A stretch of DNA of 64,000 nt, from positions 2,666,001 to 2,730,000 of the forward strand of contig NW_027248941.1 of the NCBI RefSeq assembly GCF_036711975.1. Direction: 5' to 3'. Numbering within the stretch: position 1 is the stretch's first letter; every line of letters starts with the position of its first letter. The stretch comes from Onthophagus taurus. Taxonomy: Eukaryota > Arthropoda > Insecta > Coleoptera > Scarabaeidae. Positions 53,868 through 64,000 of this stretch are shown piece by piece. The notes under the pieces are model-generated. The model searched no databases. It was given only the letters and a program-made list of their open reading frames with translations, and was not told where the DNA came from. The position numbers were made by a program, and so were the translations under genes.

Positions 53868-56800
53868 TTACATGGTTGAGTGATCCCACTCGAGTTGCGA
53901 CACGTTTTGATACTCATGATTGCGAACCCGACCGGCGCCAACCCCGCTGCCAACTCCGCCGCCCCTCGGAGTGTCATCATCATCGTCTGAGGAATCGTGT
54001 AATCTACACGGACCATCCACGATTTCATCTTCAGATGATGAATCCGAGTCGGATTCGCTTTCAGAAAAATCACCGGATTGATTACCTTCAAGTCGTCTTT
54101 CGGCATTCTAAAAAATTAAATTAAATGATTAAAAAGATTTGAATTAATTAATAAATTAGTAATTACCTCCATGGGATTTACAGTGATTGTTAAAGCCGAG
54201 TCATCCCAAGTCATCTCTGAATCCTGCGCCTCCTCCGCGTTATTCCTTTGGTGAGCAGCTCGAATTCTAATCACTCCTAACACGATCATAAACAGCAAAA
54301 ATCCTACACAAACCACCACGATTATGGTTACAGCGTGAGATCCTCCAGTTGCCAACGCGTTGAGGTGTTCACTAGGAACATGATCGATTTGAACGGGTGC
54401 TGCGGGTTCGACTACGTGTTTATTAACTTGTGCGTGAGCGACAATTGGTTCCTTAGGTTGTGGATGGATTACAGTCAACTAAAAAACAAAAAAAATTTAT
54501 TAATTTTGAAATTTTAATTCTATAGGTTGGTAATTAATTCATTTAAAATGTTTCTTAATCATTAAATTTTCTCCCATCGTTTATAATTAAAGAGATAAAA
54601 GCAATTTTGATGTCAAAAACATCAAATTTAAGATTTTTTGTTTTATCACGTTGGTAATAATGAACGTGGAATCAAAATAACGAATAATTATGTTTTTTAG
54701 ATTAATTTAGAAACTTTTTCATCAACAACACTTTCCCCCACCACTTTTTGTTTCGGAGATATAACCCAAATTGCTGCGAAAACTCAAATTAACGATTTAA
54801 GTGATTTTAACGCTTTAGGTTGGTAATAAATAATGATGGGATGAAACTGTACATTTATTAAGTATTTTTAGTCAATTTAGAATGTTTTTTAATCATTAAT
54901 TTTTACCCCATCGTTTATAATTAAAGAGATAAAAGCAATTTTGATGTCAAAAACATTAAATTTAAGATTTTTGGTTTTATCACGTTGGTAATAATCAACG
55001 TGGAATCAAAATAACGAATAATTATGTTTTTTAGTTTAATTTAGAAACTTTTTCATCAACAACACTTTCCCCCATCACTCTTTATTTCGTAGATATAACC
55101 TAAATTGATGCAAAAACTCAAATTACCGATTTTAGTGATTTTAACGCTTTAGGTTGGTAATAAATAATGATGGGAGGAAACTGTTTATTTATTAAGTATT
55201 TTTACTCAATTTAGATTGTTTTTAATCATAAAATTTTCCCCCATGGTTTATAATTAAAGAGATAACAGCAATTTTGATGTCAAAAACAACAAATTTAAGA
55301 CTTTCTCTTCTACTAAGATGGTAATAATGAAACGTGGAATCAAAATGACGAATAATTGTGTTTTTTAGGTTAATTTAGAAACTTTTTCATCAACAACACT
55401 TTCCCCCACCACTCTTTGTTTCGGAGATATAACCTAAATTGATGCAAAAACTCAAATTAACGATTTTAGTGATTTTAACTCCTTAGGTTGGTAATTATCA
55501 ATGTTAGGATAAAATTATTTATTTACAAAGCATTCTTAGAAAATGTTTAATGTTTTTTAATCATTAATCATTCCCGCATCATGCATAATTAAAGAGATAA
55601 CAGCAATTTTGATATCAAAAACGTCAAATTTAAGACGTTTCATTTTATCAAGTTGGTAATAAAACCCGGTGGGTTAATACAACTCCTAATTATGTTTCTT
55701 AGGATAATTTAGAATCTTTTTTAACAACAACACTTTTCCCCATCACTCTTAATTTAGAAGAGATAACCCAATTTGATGTATAAAACGTCTAAATTTGAAT
55801 TAAATTTTTTTAGGTTGGTAATAATTATTAATGAAATAAAATTATTACATCCCGTATTAAACATTTCATCCCATCACTTTTACGTTTCGAGTTATGATTA
55901 AATTACTTACCGTTTGAACATATTCATTCGAAGTAAACCTCCCGTTAAGTTCCGAACAAGACAATTTGAAAACCCTGTTCAAATAATAAGCGGGTTTGTG
56001 ATTTGTATAAACGACTTGTCTCAAAACTTGTTGGTAATTATAAAACATATCGGACCCAGTTACGGTGACGCCATCTTTCGAGAATTTCGCCAACATTCCC
56101 AACCTCTTCAACATTTCATCGGGAATTGATAAAAATTCATGATCCGGATTCAAATTCGGATAAATCGAGAGTACACATTTATCCAATTTTTGTTCGCCGG
56201 AAATTCGAACGTCCGCCAAAACGCGAACTCCCATTCGGAAATCTTCGTATTTCCTGGCGAGGTTTCCGGTTCCGTTGAGCGTGATTGACGGCGTTTGAGG
56301 GCGAAGGACCATAATATAAGCGGTGGCGTCGGGGATTTTAATCGATTGGCCGTTATCGCAGGAAACTGTAGTTGTTAAGCGTAAATTTCTTCTTCCGGGC
56401 GTTGGAAATTCGCGGGAATTAGCATAACCAATTTGGCGCACCAAAATCTCTAAATTTGTGCGGTTATCGCCTTCTACAGTTACTTCGGTTAGGTCTGAGT
56501 TGGTTAGGAGTTCCATTCCGGGTTGGAGAAGCTCCATCGAAGGTACCTTTAAGATTATGTTTTTAATTAAATGATTTGAATTAAATTAAATAAAAGAAAT
56601 TACCTGTAAACTCTCCTTGCATTGATGTAAACAGCTCAAAACCTGTGGTTTTTCATTTTCCCCCACCAAAACACTCAACCCGGCTAAATACCCTTTAAGA
56701 TGATGTTTCATTTTGTTATCTGAACCTTGCCAACACGCCCCCACGGTTAATGTGGTGTTAATTCCTTTAGTTGGGTGTAACGGCCAATCATCAATCACCT

Positions 56801-59800
56801 CAGGATTTTTCTTTTCACTCCGGAAAACTTGCCCATCAACGAACAACTCAACTTGAGGGAATCTAACGTTTACCGCGTAATGATGCCAATTATCGTCGCA
56901 AACTTGAGGTAGCTTCCAGCGCCACTCAGCGGGACGGAAAATGTTTAAATCGCCCTCAGAGAAATCGCGTCTCAACAACAAAATTAGTCTGCAGTTTCGC
57001 ACGAAGAGAGCGTAGTGATGGCGATTCATTTTGTGGTCATCAGCCGAACATAAAATGTGTTCCTTCACGTGCTTATCTTGATTCGGGTGGTATGAGTGGC
57101 GCATCCACGTCGCGATTGTGAAGGTCGAGGGAACGTTGTGGTCTAAGACTGTAGTTGGGATTGTTACGGCCGTGCTTGATCCGTCAAATTCAAACATTTG
57201 GTCCGATTCGTGCCCCTCATCGGATATCAACGGTTTGGTCCATTCTGCCCCTAAACCCGGGGATGGGAGTAAATCGATTGCGGATGGGGAGGCACCGCAT
57301 AATTTACGTTGCGATTCAACGGTGTAGGTGTCTCTATCGCAACCTTTTCCAATGTGACGAGTTGCTAAATCAACTCGCGTTCTTAATTCGCGCACGTTGC
57401 AATGCGCCTCGCATAATTCTAAGCTCGCCGATGGGAAGAGTTCTTGTTTTCCGGTCATTGGGGCGTAATCCACTCTTTCTGGAAGCGAGCGCCAACCTAC
57501 TCTACATACTCGGTTCACTTTGATTGTTACCATCACTGGTAAGCTTTGTCTCATTCCTAAAATTGAATTGAATTATAATAAATAAAATGTAATGAGACGT
57601 TTTTGTTACCGCAATCGTAGGCTACCACTGATAAAATGTGGTTGTGGGATCTCTCATAGTCTAAGGGTTCCGTGTTTCGGATTACTCCATCCATATCGAT
57701 GACGAAGGGTTGATCAGAAGTTAAAATTTCGTATTTACAAACGTCTCCAAATTTCGGGGTGCAATCGCGGTCGGTGGCCTCGACGCGAACGATCTCCCTA
57801 TAAATGCGGCCTTCATCCACTGAGCGCACATAGCTTGGTTCAGAGAATGTTGGAGCATACTCATTGACATCAGAAACTGTTATATGAACAGTAACACTAA
57901 AAAAATAAAAAAGAATTGTGTTAAAAAGATTGTTTTAAGTTTAATGAAACGAAAATAAACCTAAAAATAAAAAAAAATTTAAAGTTAAATTTAAATTTCC
58001 TCAAATCCGGCTTAACTTAACATAACATAACAGGAGCGGAAACTCGAGACTTTGGGGCGTTTTAAAAATAATCTATTAATAACGACGTCGTGTTAAAGAA
58101 CTCGACTCAAAATTAACCCACTCAATTTCGGTTTAATTTAAATTTTCTTTTTTAAATTTTTTTTTAAACGTCAATTTAAAAAAACAGAAAGTGAGGTTAA
58201 ATTTTGTTTAAACGTGAAATTAGATACAATAAAAAGTGAGGTTAAATTTTTTTCAAACGTCAATTTAAATAAAATAAAAAGTGAGGTTAAATTTTTTTTT
58301 TAAACGTCAAACTTGAAATCGAAGTATTACGAAAAATTTGTTTAATAAAAAAGTGTAAACTCAACGAGATTTTTAAACAAATAAATCATAAATTACGTCA
58401 TCAATTTCAAAAGAAAAAGATCAATACGCGTCACAAAATTTCGTTCGAATCCCTCAACAAACAAATCGATTAGGATTATTCACATTAATCGATCTAAATT
58501 GATACAAATCGATAAAGAAACTGTATATAACCACTCTATACATATATATATATTCTTTTTTGTTGTATCTTTTTTAATTTTCTTTTCAGGTTCGAATGAA
58601 GACGTGACCTCGAAACCAAAGTGGGTCAACCAGCTTTAAAATTGGCCCGTTAGTCAGCCGTGGATCGTTTCGAAAGTTTTTCTCCCCAGAATCACATCGA
58701 AAAATAGGTTGTTTTTGCGATTTCGATAAAAAAAGAATTTCTTAACCAAAAAAAAAAGGATTCATTGTAAAGAGGCGGAAATTAACGCCGCTCTGGACAT
58801 CGGAAGCTCGATCGAAAGCGGCGGAAATTAAAGTCTAATCGACGAAACGACGGAGATTAGGTCAAAATTTGAACGCGAAACTAAACCAATCTGAAAAATG
58901 AATTGATTATTTTTTAATTTGTTGTTACCTGGGACTTTGTTTTTCGTTGCAACCAACGGCGGCGATGTCGAACTTGTAATTCCGTCGCTTTTCGCAGTTT
59001 AAAACGCGCTTGGCGCGGAGTTCCGCGAAACCGTTCTCTTTGGAAACGATTTCGAAGGGGGCTTCGCCGTGGTGCTTATTAACGATTCGAAAACTGCAAA
59101 CGGGGACCCCGATCACCTTTATTGCCGGCGTCACCTCGACCAACGTCTCGTTTTCCTTGACCAAACCGTGGTAACCATCTTCGGTGTTAATATCCAATTT
59201 TGGTACTAAAAAAAAATTAAAAAAAAATCATATTTCGATACATTTAAACCATATTGAGTGATTCAAAATCATTTAGACAACTTTAAATTATTTCTGACGG
59301 ACTTAAAATTAACTTGGACGATTTAAAATTAAGTTTAGACAAATTTAAATCATTTTTGGCAGATTGAACGTTCTTGAAGCAACTATAAACACATTTTGGT
59401 CGATTTCTGCAACTCTAAATGGATTATAAATCATTTTAAATTAAACTCAACCCAACATTAATCTTTTAATCGATTAATTGGATCATTTTGAAAGTGTCAA
59501 AATCATTTGGACAACTTGAAATCAATTCCTACACACTTCAAATTAACTTGGAAGGTGTAAAATTAAATTTAGACAACTCCTAATCGATTTTGGCAGATTT
59601 AAAATGGTGTTTCAAATGATTTTGAAGCAATCTTTAATGGACCAGAAACGATTTTAATTAAATCAAGATTATTTTTGTATGTCTAAATTGATTTTGAGCC
59701 ACTTTGCTTTAACCCCAACCCAACCTTAATCTATAATCGATTAATTGGTTCATTTTGGAAGGTTCAAAATCATTCTAATTACTTCTGACAAGGTTAAAAT

Positions 59801-61164
59801 TATCTTGGGAGATGTAAAATTAAGTTTAGACACCTCCTAAATGATTTTGGCAGATATAAAATGGTGTTTCAAATGATCTTGAAGTAACTTTAGATGGTCC
59901 CAAAACGATTTTAATTAATTCATGACGATTTTTGTAGGTCTAAATTGATTTTGACCCATTTTGCTTTAACCCTAACACAACTTTAATCATTTATTCGATT
60001 AATCTGATCATTTTGAAGGTGTTAAAATCGTTTAGACAACTTTTAATCGTTTCTGACAGGTTCAAAATTAATTAAGGCGATGTAAAATTAAGTTTAGACA
60101 ACTCCTAGTCGATTTTGGCAGATTTAACATGATGTTTCAACGATATAAAAGCAATTTTGAAACGTCCAAAACGATTTTAATTAATTCAAGACAATTTTTG
60201 CGGGTCTAAATTGATTTTGAAACATTTTACTTTAAAATTAACGCAATTTAAATTTTTTAATTGATTAATGGGATCATTTTGACAGTGTCAAAATCATTCA
60301 GACAACTTTTAATCGTTTCTGACAGGTTCAAAATTAATTTGGATGGCGTAAAATTAAATTTAGACAACACCTAACCGATTTTGGCACATTTGAAACGATC
60401 TTGAAGCAACTTTAAAAACGATTTCAACTAAATCTTTTTGTATTTATGATTATGATTACGCAACGCTTTAGTTTTCACCGTTTATGTTAAATCATTTTGC
60501 TCGTGATATCGATTAGACTCCAAAGAATCACCTGTATATCACCCATTTTGACATTAAATTTGACGTTTGAAACGTCAAAACATAACGATTATTTCAATCG
60601 TTTTAAAACGATTTTTTGCATAATAATCGAATTCTTTTTAATGCTACAAATATAAATTACGTTTTCGTCTAAAAATTTCAACAACGTTGCCGATTTTATC
60701 CAAGTGAAAGACTAAACCTATTGCGAAGTCTTTCGGGTATTAACACGGGCAGCAAAAAAAAAATAACGTGGTGTTAAATAACGAGTTGGGCGTATTTCGA
60801 TAAAAATCGATGAATTCGGTTTTAAAATGAGCCGCGCGGAAATTTCGAAAAATAACCAATAACCTCAAAAATCAATAACCACCTTTAAAATCAACCCAAC
60901 AATGAACCGGTACCAAACAAAATACGATCGACCATTCCGCCATTTTCTTTACGCTTTTACACCTGTACCATTTATAGGTGTAAAAAATCGCATTAAAATA
61001 AAAAAACGCGAACCCCCGATTTCTTTATCTCGAAATATTAACGAAGAACCGTTTTTATATTCGTGTGGGCGTTTTATTATTACAAAATTTGACTCACCAT
61101 CGAAATCGTCCACGGTCGACCCATTGCCGAGCGAAAGAACGCACAGAATCGCCAAAAGAAGCAT
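53868..61164 (-). CDS. Cals: Calsyntenin (Cals)
   Basis: Type I membrane protein of the cadherin superfamily, a kinesin-1 cargo adaptor and synaptic protein. Exons (minus): 61164-61098, 59205-58929, 57896-57610, 57556-56604, 56546-55911, 54478-54167, 54107-53868; all phases fit, giving 923 residues. A signal peptide (MLLLAILCVLSLGNGS) is followed by two cadherin repeats at about 23-235 (VTVSDVNEYAPTFSEPSYV, DRDCTP, IDMDGVIRNTEPLDYE). A LamG-type domain lies at about 330-505 (FEFDGSSTAVTIPTTVLDHN, NWHHYAVNVRFPQVELFVDG). The membrane segment is at about 789-811 (AVTIIVVVCVGFLLFMIVLG). The cytoplasmic tail has the kinesin light chain-binding motif MTWDDSALTITVNPME, an acidic stretch, and a C-terminal LEWDHSTM in place of the usual second WDDS motif. 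Confidence 0.97.
54523..55860 (+). repeat. ~330-bp dimeric tandem repeat in a Cals intron
   Basis: GGTTGGTAATAAATAATGAT-type starts recur at about 54525, 54818, 55152, 55487 and 55813. Each unit consists of two related ~165-bp halves (compare CCCCATCGTTTATAATTAAA with CCCCACCACTCTTTGTTTCG, both followed by GAGATA). About four units fill the intron between the fifth and sixth coding exons. Confidence 0.85.
57897..58928. other. Cals intron 2
   Basis: AT-rich intron of about 1 kb. AAAGTGAGGTTAAATTTT is present in three near copies at about 58187, 58228 and 58278. No gene is seen. Confidence 0.5.
59220..60420 (+). repeat. ~265-bp tandem repeat in Cals intron 1
   Basis: TCTAAATTGATTTTGACCCA followed by TTTGCTTTAACCC recurs near 59436, 59704, 59962 and 60227. 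It goes with GATTAATTGGATCATTTTGA and AATTAAGTTTAGACAACTCC. About four diverged copies, non-coding. Confidence 0.82.
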
Positions 61165-61420
61165 GTTCGGTCGCGTTTGAGCGCGCCACGCACTAATTAC
61201 AATGTCCTTTTAAACTTTTCTTCGGCGTTTTCACGTCATTAAACAACCCGAATTCACTTTTGTCGCAAAACTAAACCAGCAGCAGCAACTACTGAACACG
61301 ATAAAACGATTTTACGCTATGGTTCGATAATCAACCGCGGTGGTGGCGCTGTACGCCCAAAAAAAATTTCGTGGTGGGGGTTAGACCGGGAAATTCAAAT
61401 AAAGCGTATTAATAAAATCA
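61165..61420 (-). promoter_or_regulatory. Cals upstream region
   Basis: About 250 bp between the Cals start codon and the end of the next gene, with a GC-richer patch (CAACCGCGGTGGTGGCGCTG near 61332). It should contain the Cals leader and promoter; no TATA box is obvious. Confidence 0.45.
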
Positions 61421-61456
61421 ATTTTATTTTAATATAAGCATAAAAATTAAATTAAC

Positions 61457-62023
61457 TTATTCAATACTATTTAATAACCCATTTTTGTCTTTTTTGTATC
61501 GAAAAAGTTTCCCTTTATTAATTAAAGCCCAATTTTTTAGCTCAGTTTGATTCAAAACATCCTCCGAACTCACAACAATCGATTTTATCTCTTCTTTATT
61601 ATGTTCATTATAACCAAGATTCTTATTTATTAAAAATCGAGGTTTATTTGATGCCGTTACATCATCGTGATTTAAATCGATGTAATCTTCTGAGTCATAG
61701 AATAATTTCACCCCTCTTTTTAATCGCTTCTTTTTCTTTGTTTTTCTTTCACCCTCAATTAATTTATCAATAAGTAATTCATTTAAGTGCTTATCGAGGA
61801 TTTTTCCCAGAGATTTTGCCACATAACCTTGAAATTCGGGGGTTACATCGAAAAGTCCAACTTCTTCCACTTTCCCTGGTCTTAACGATGGAATTTTCTT
61901 AATTTCATCTGTTTTTACTCGTTTTTCTTCGCTTTTGTACAAAGAATCATTTAAAAAATTTTCATCACAAGCTTCTCGCAGCAAATTGAGGTTAGGTTCA
62001 TCATCCGAACTATCAGAAGACAT
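61457..62023 (-). CDS. CUSTOS: CUSTOS homologue
   Basis: Single-exon gene of 188 codons. In vertebrates CUSTOS (C12orf43) is a nuclear-envelope-associated regulator of Wnt signalling; a role in insects is not established here. Family features: an acidic Ser-rich start (MSSDSSDDEPNLNLLREACD), the conserved core VTPEFQGYVAKSLGKILDKH (about 59-80), a Lys-rich nuclear signal (KTKKKKRLKRG) leading straight into GVKLFYDSEDYIDL. The rest is low-complexity and charged. AATAAA (minus) at 61428-61423. Assignment rests on the TPEF...VAK.LG core and overall layout. It is divergent from Mdh2. Confidence 0.82.
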   Translation of the reverse strand: MSSDSSDDEPNLNLLREACDENFLNDSLYKSEEKRVKTDEIKKIPSLRPGKVEEVGLFDVTPEFQGYVAKSLGKILDKHLNELLIDKLIEGERKTKKKKRLKRGVKLFYDSEDYIDLNHDDVTASNKPRFLINKNLGYNEHNKEEIKSIVVSSEDVLNQTELKNWALINKGKLFRYKKDKNGLLNSIE

Positions 62024-62320
62024 TCCTTTCGTTATTATTAATCGATATTTACCTTGTGTTCAATTCAACATCCTTTTTTTATTAATAAACATTATTTTTG
62101 TTATTATTTATTAAGTAATTATCCTAAAATAATTATTTCCAAACTTATTAATTAATGGATCATTTTGGTCAATAGATGGCGCTAAAACCGCCGATAAAGT
62201 AGGGAAAAATTTTAATTGACACTCTAGTGTCACTCAAATAAATGATTATTAGTTGAACCGTGTCACATTAAAGTCGTTTTCTCAATTTCCGGTCGGATTT
62301 AAGCAAAATTTTCGTTAAAA
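62024..62320. promoter_or_regulatory. Shared 297-bp promoter region of CUSTOS and Mdh2
   Basis: Head-to-head start codons leave 297 bp for both promoters. AGATGGCGCT (62174-62183), a CTCF-like element, lies in the middle. No TATA box is seen, as expected for housekeeping genes. Confidence 0.6.
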
Positions 62321-63836
62321 ATGTACTCGAGGGCTTTAAGACCGTGCTTAATTACGTTCCAAGTTCACGGGAGACACTTCTCGTCAACGAAACAGGTTCG
62401 TTTTATCAAAAAAATAACGCAAAAATGTAATTATTTATTACATTTTTAAATAAACATTCCGTTTTTTTCCTTCCATTGAGTTCCCCTCGTGATAACAATC
62501 CTTTTTTATCCTCGGTGACCGAGTCGGGGTCACCAGCGTTAGGTAATTAATGTTATTTTCGGATATCGGACTAAAAATAGAGGACTGGCGCCTTCGGAAA
62601 ATAACTTTAAATTTAGATGTTTTCTAAAAAGCGAGAGAGAAAATTTCGTTGAATAAATTGAGTTACTCAAGGTTGGTTATCTAAATTTTTTTAAATTAAT
62701 TTGAAATCTAAGCTTATTTAATTATTTTATCTAAAGCGATTTTCTTATCTATTTCGAAACAATACCTTTTTAAATCACGATTTTTTTCCGATAATCTTAT
62801 CAAACATAACCTCACTTTAATATGAAATTGACGTATTTGAAATGTCACTTTTGACACATAACCTAATTTTTTTTAAATTAAATTGTTTTAGAATAATCGT
62901 CGTGTCACCGTAATTGGGGCGGCTGGAGGAATCGGACAACCGCTTTCTTTGCTTTTAAAGCAAAGCGATGCAATTACCAATTTGAATCTTTATGACATTG
63001 TAAAGCACACCCCCGGAGTTGCTTGTGACATATCCCACATGAATTTTCCCGCAAAAGTTACTGGATTTACCGGCCCCGATCAACTAAAAGACGCGCTCCG
63101 CGATGCGGAAGTCGTTATAATCCCAGCCGGGGTCCCTCGTAAACCTGGAATGACGCGAGATGATCTTTTCAACACCAACGCTTCCGTTGTTCGGGACGTC
63201 GCTTTAGCAGCGGCTGAAGTTTGCCCGAAAGCTTTAGTTGGGATAATTACAAATCCGGTTAATTCCTGCGTTCCAATTTATTGTGAGGTTATGAAAAAGG
63301 CGGGAAAATTAGATCCGAATAGGATTTTCGGGATTTCGACGTTGGATTTGGTGAGAGCGAGCGCTTTTATTGGGCAAGCGAAAGGTTTGAACCCAAAAAC
63401 TGTTAATTGCCCAGTCGTTGGGGGCCACTCCGGGGTTACGATCGTCCCATTAATTTCCCAGTGCCAACCAGCTGTGAGTTTTCCCCAGCCAGAATTAGAA
63501 AAATTAACGAAAAGAATTCAAGAAGCCGGAACGGAGGTGGTTCAAGCTAAAGCCGGGGCTGGTTCGGCGACTCTCTCCATGGCTTTCGCCGGCGCAAGAT
63601 TTGCATTTGCTTTAATTAGGGCGTTAAACGGGGAGTCGAACGTAATCGAGTGTGCTTATGTAATGTCCGATGTCCAAGGAACGAAATATTTCGCCTCGCC
63701 CCTTTTAATTGGAAGGAACGGCATCGAAAAGAACTTGGGTTTGGGGAAATTATCCGATTACGAGCAACAACTGGTTAAAGCCGCTATCCCCGAATTAAAA
63801 GCAAACGTTGCAACTGGTGAAAAATTTGTTAAATAA
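62321..63836 (+). CDS. Mdh2: Mitochondrial malate dehydrogenase (EC 1.1.1.37)
   Basis: Interconverts malate and oxaloacetate with NAD in the mitochondrial matrix (TCA cycle, malate-aspartate shuttle). Two exons, 62321-62395 and 62892-63836; 339 residues, the usual size. Exon 1 is a cleavable targeting peptide rich in Arg and Ser ([20 protein letters not shown]). The mature part starts near [20 protein letters not shown], the NAD-binding loop. It continues with substrate-binding [33 protein letters not shown] and the catalytic His in [14 protein letters not shown] (about residue 200), and it ends GEKFVK. AATAAA follows within 30 bases of the stop. No oddities. Confidence 0.97.
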
Positions 63837-64000
63837 ATATATAAAATTAAAAAAATAAAATAAAATTGTATAAAAAAAAGGAAAAATTAAATACGCACAC
63901 TTTTTTAGGTCTAATTTATTCATTTTTCTTTCTTCATCTACTTTTCTTCAAAAATACAAACCTAACTAATCAACTGTAAACGTTCGTTTTTAACACGGCC
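63837..64000. other. Mdh2 3' flank
   Basis: 3' UTR with overlapping AATAAA signals (from 63832 and 63855), then AT-rich sequence to the window edge; nothing else seen. Confidence 0.5.

Noticed and set aside
60902-61180. 92-codon plus-strand frame
   Set aside because: Antisense to Cals exon 1 and its intron; the minus-strand reading explains the region with signal peptide and donor site.

Overview
The window is a stretch of AT-rich animal genome, almost certainly from an insect. Evidence for this: short introns with GTAAGT/TTTTAG borders, clear insect orthologues (ImpL2, calsyntenin, a BICRA/GLTSCR1 homologue), a TATA plus TCAGT-type core promoter, and a dense load of CAGGG-ended DNA transposons, jockey-like LINEs and a tRNA-derived SINE. 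A beetle is my best guess, from general flavour only.

Layout. 1-6200: an array of a GC-cored satellite, broken up by terminal-inverted-repeat (TIR) elements and one SINE. 6547-18519 (+): a C2H2 zinc-finger gene. Its fourth intron, about 9.9 kb, is filled with LINE fragments, TIR elements, more satellite and a degenerate tandem repeat. 19353-33893 (-): a glutamine-rich BICRA/GLTSCR1 homologue (ncBAF chromatin-remodelling subunit), convergent with the zinc-finger gene. Its intron 2 carries the same satellite and its intron 1 carries a roughly 1.13-kb tandem repeat. 34000-38730: its CpG-rich upstream region, then a duplicated unit with a 145-bp tandem array. 39219-40785 (-): ImpL2, the secreted insulin-like-peptide binding protein, with a readable core promoter. 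41500-44290: nested tandem repeats that include three CTCF-like sites. 46072-49777 (-): Mybbp1A/Pol5. 50073-50860 (-): Vps37B (ESCRT-I). 53868-61164 (-): calsyntenin, with about 2.3 kb of probable 3' UTR and repeat-filled introns. 61457-62023 (-): a CUSTOS homologue, divergent from mitochondrial malate dehydrogenase Mdh2 (62321-63836, +) across 297 bp.

The genes do not form one pathway; they are ordinary housekeeping and signalling genes side by side. All exon models were built by hand from splice sites and reading phase, and every multi-exon gene closes in frame. The most interesting material is in the repeats: a satellite that has served as a landing site for several TIR families, tandem arrays inside introns, and a repeated CTCF-like motif near promoters and in the array upstream of ImpL2.
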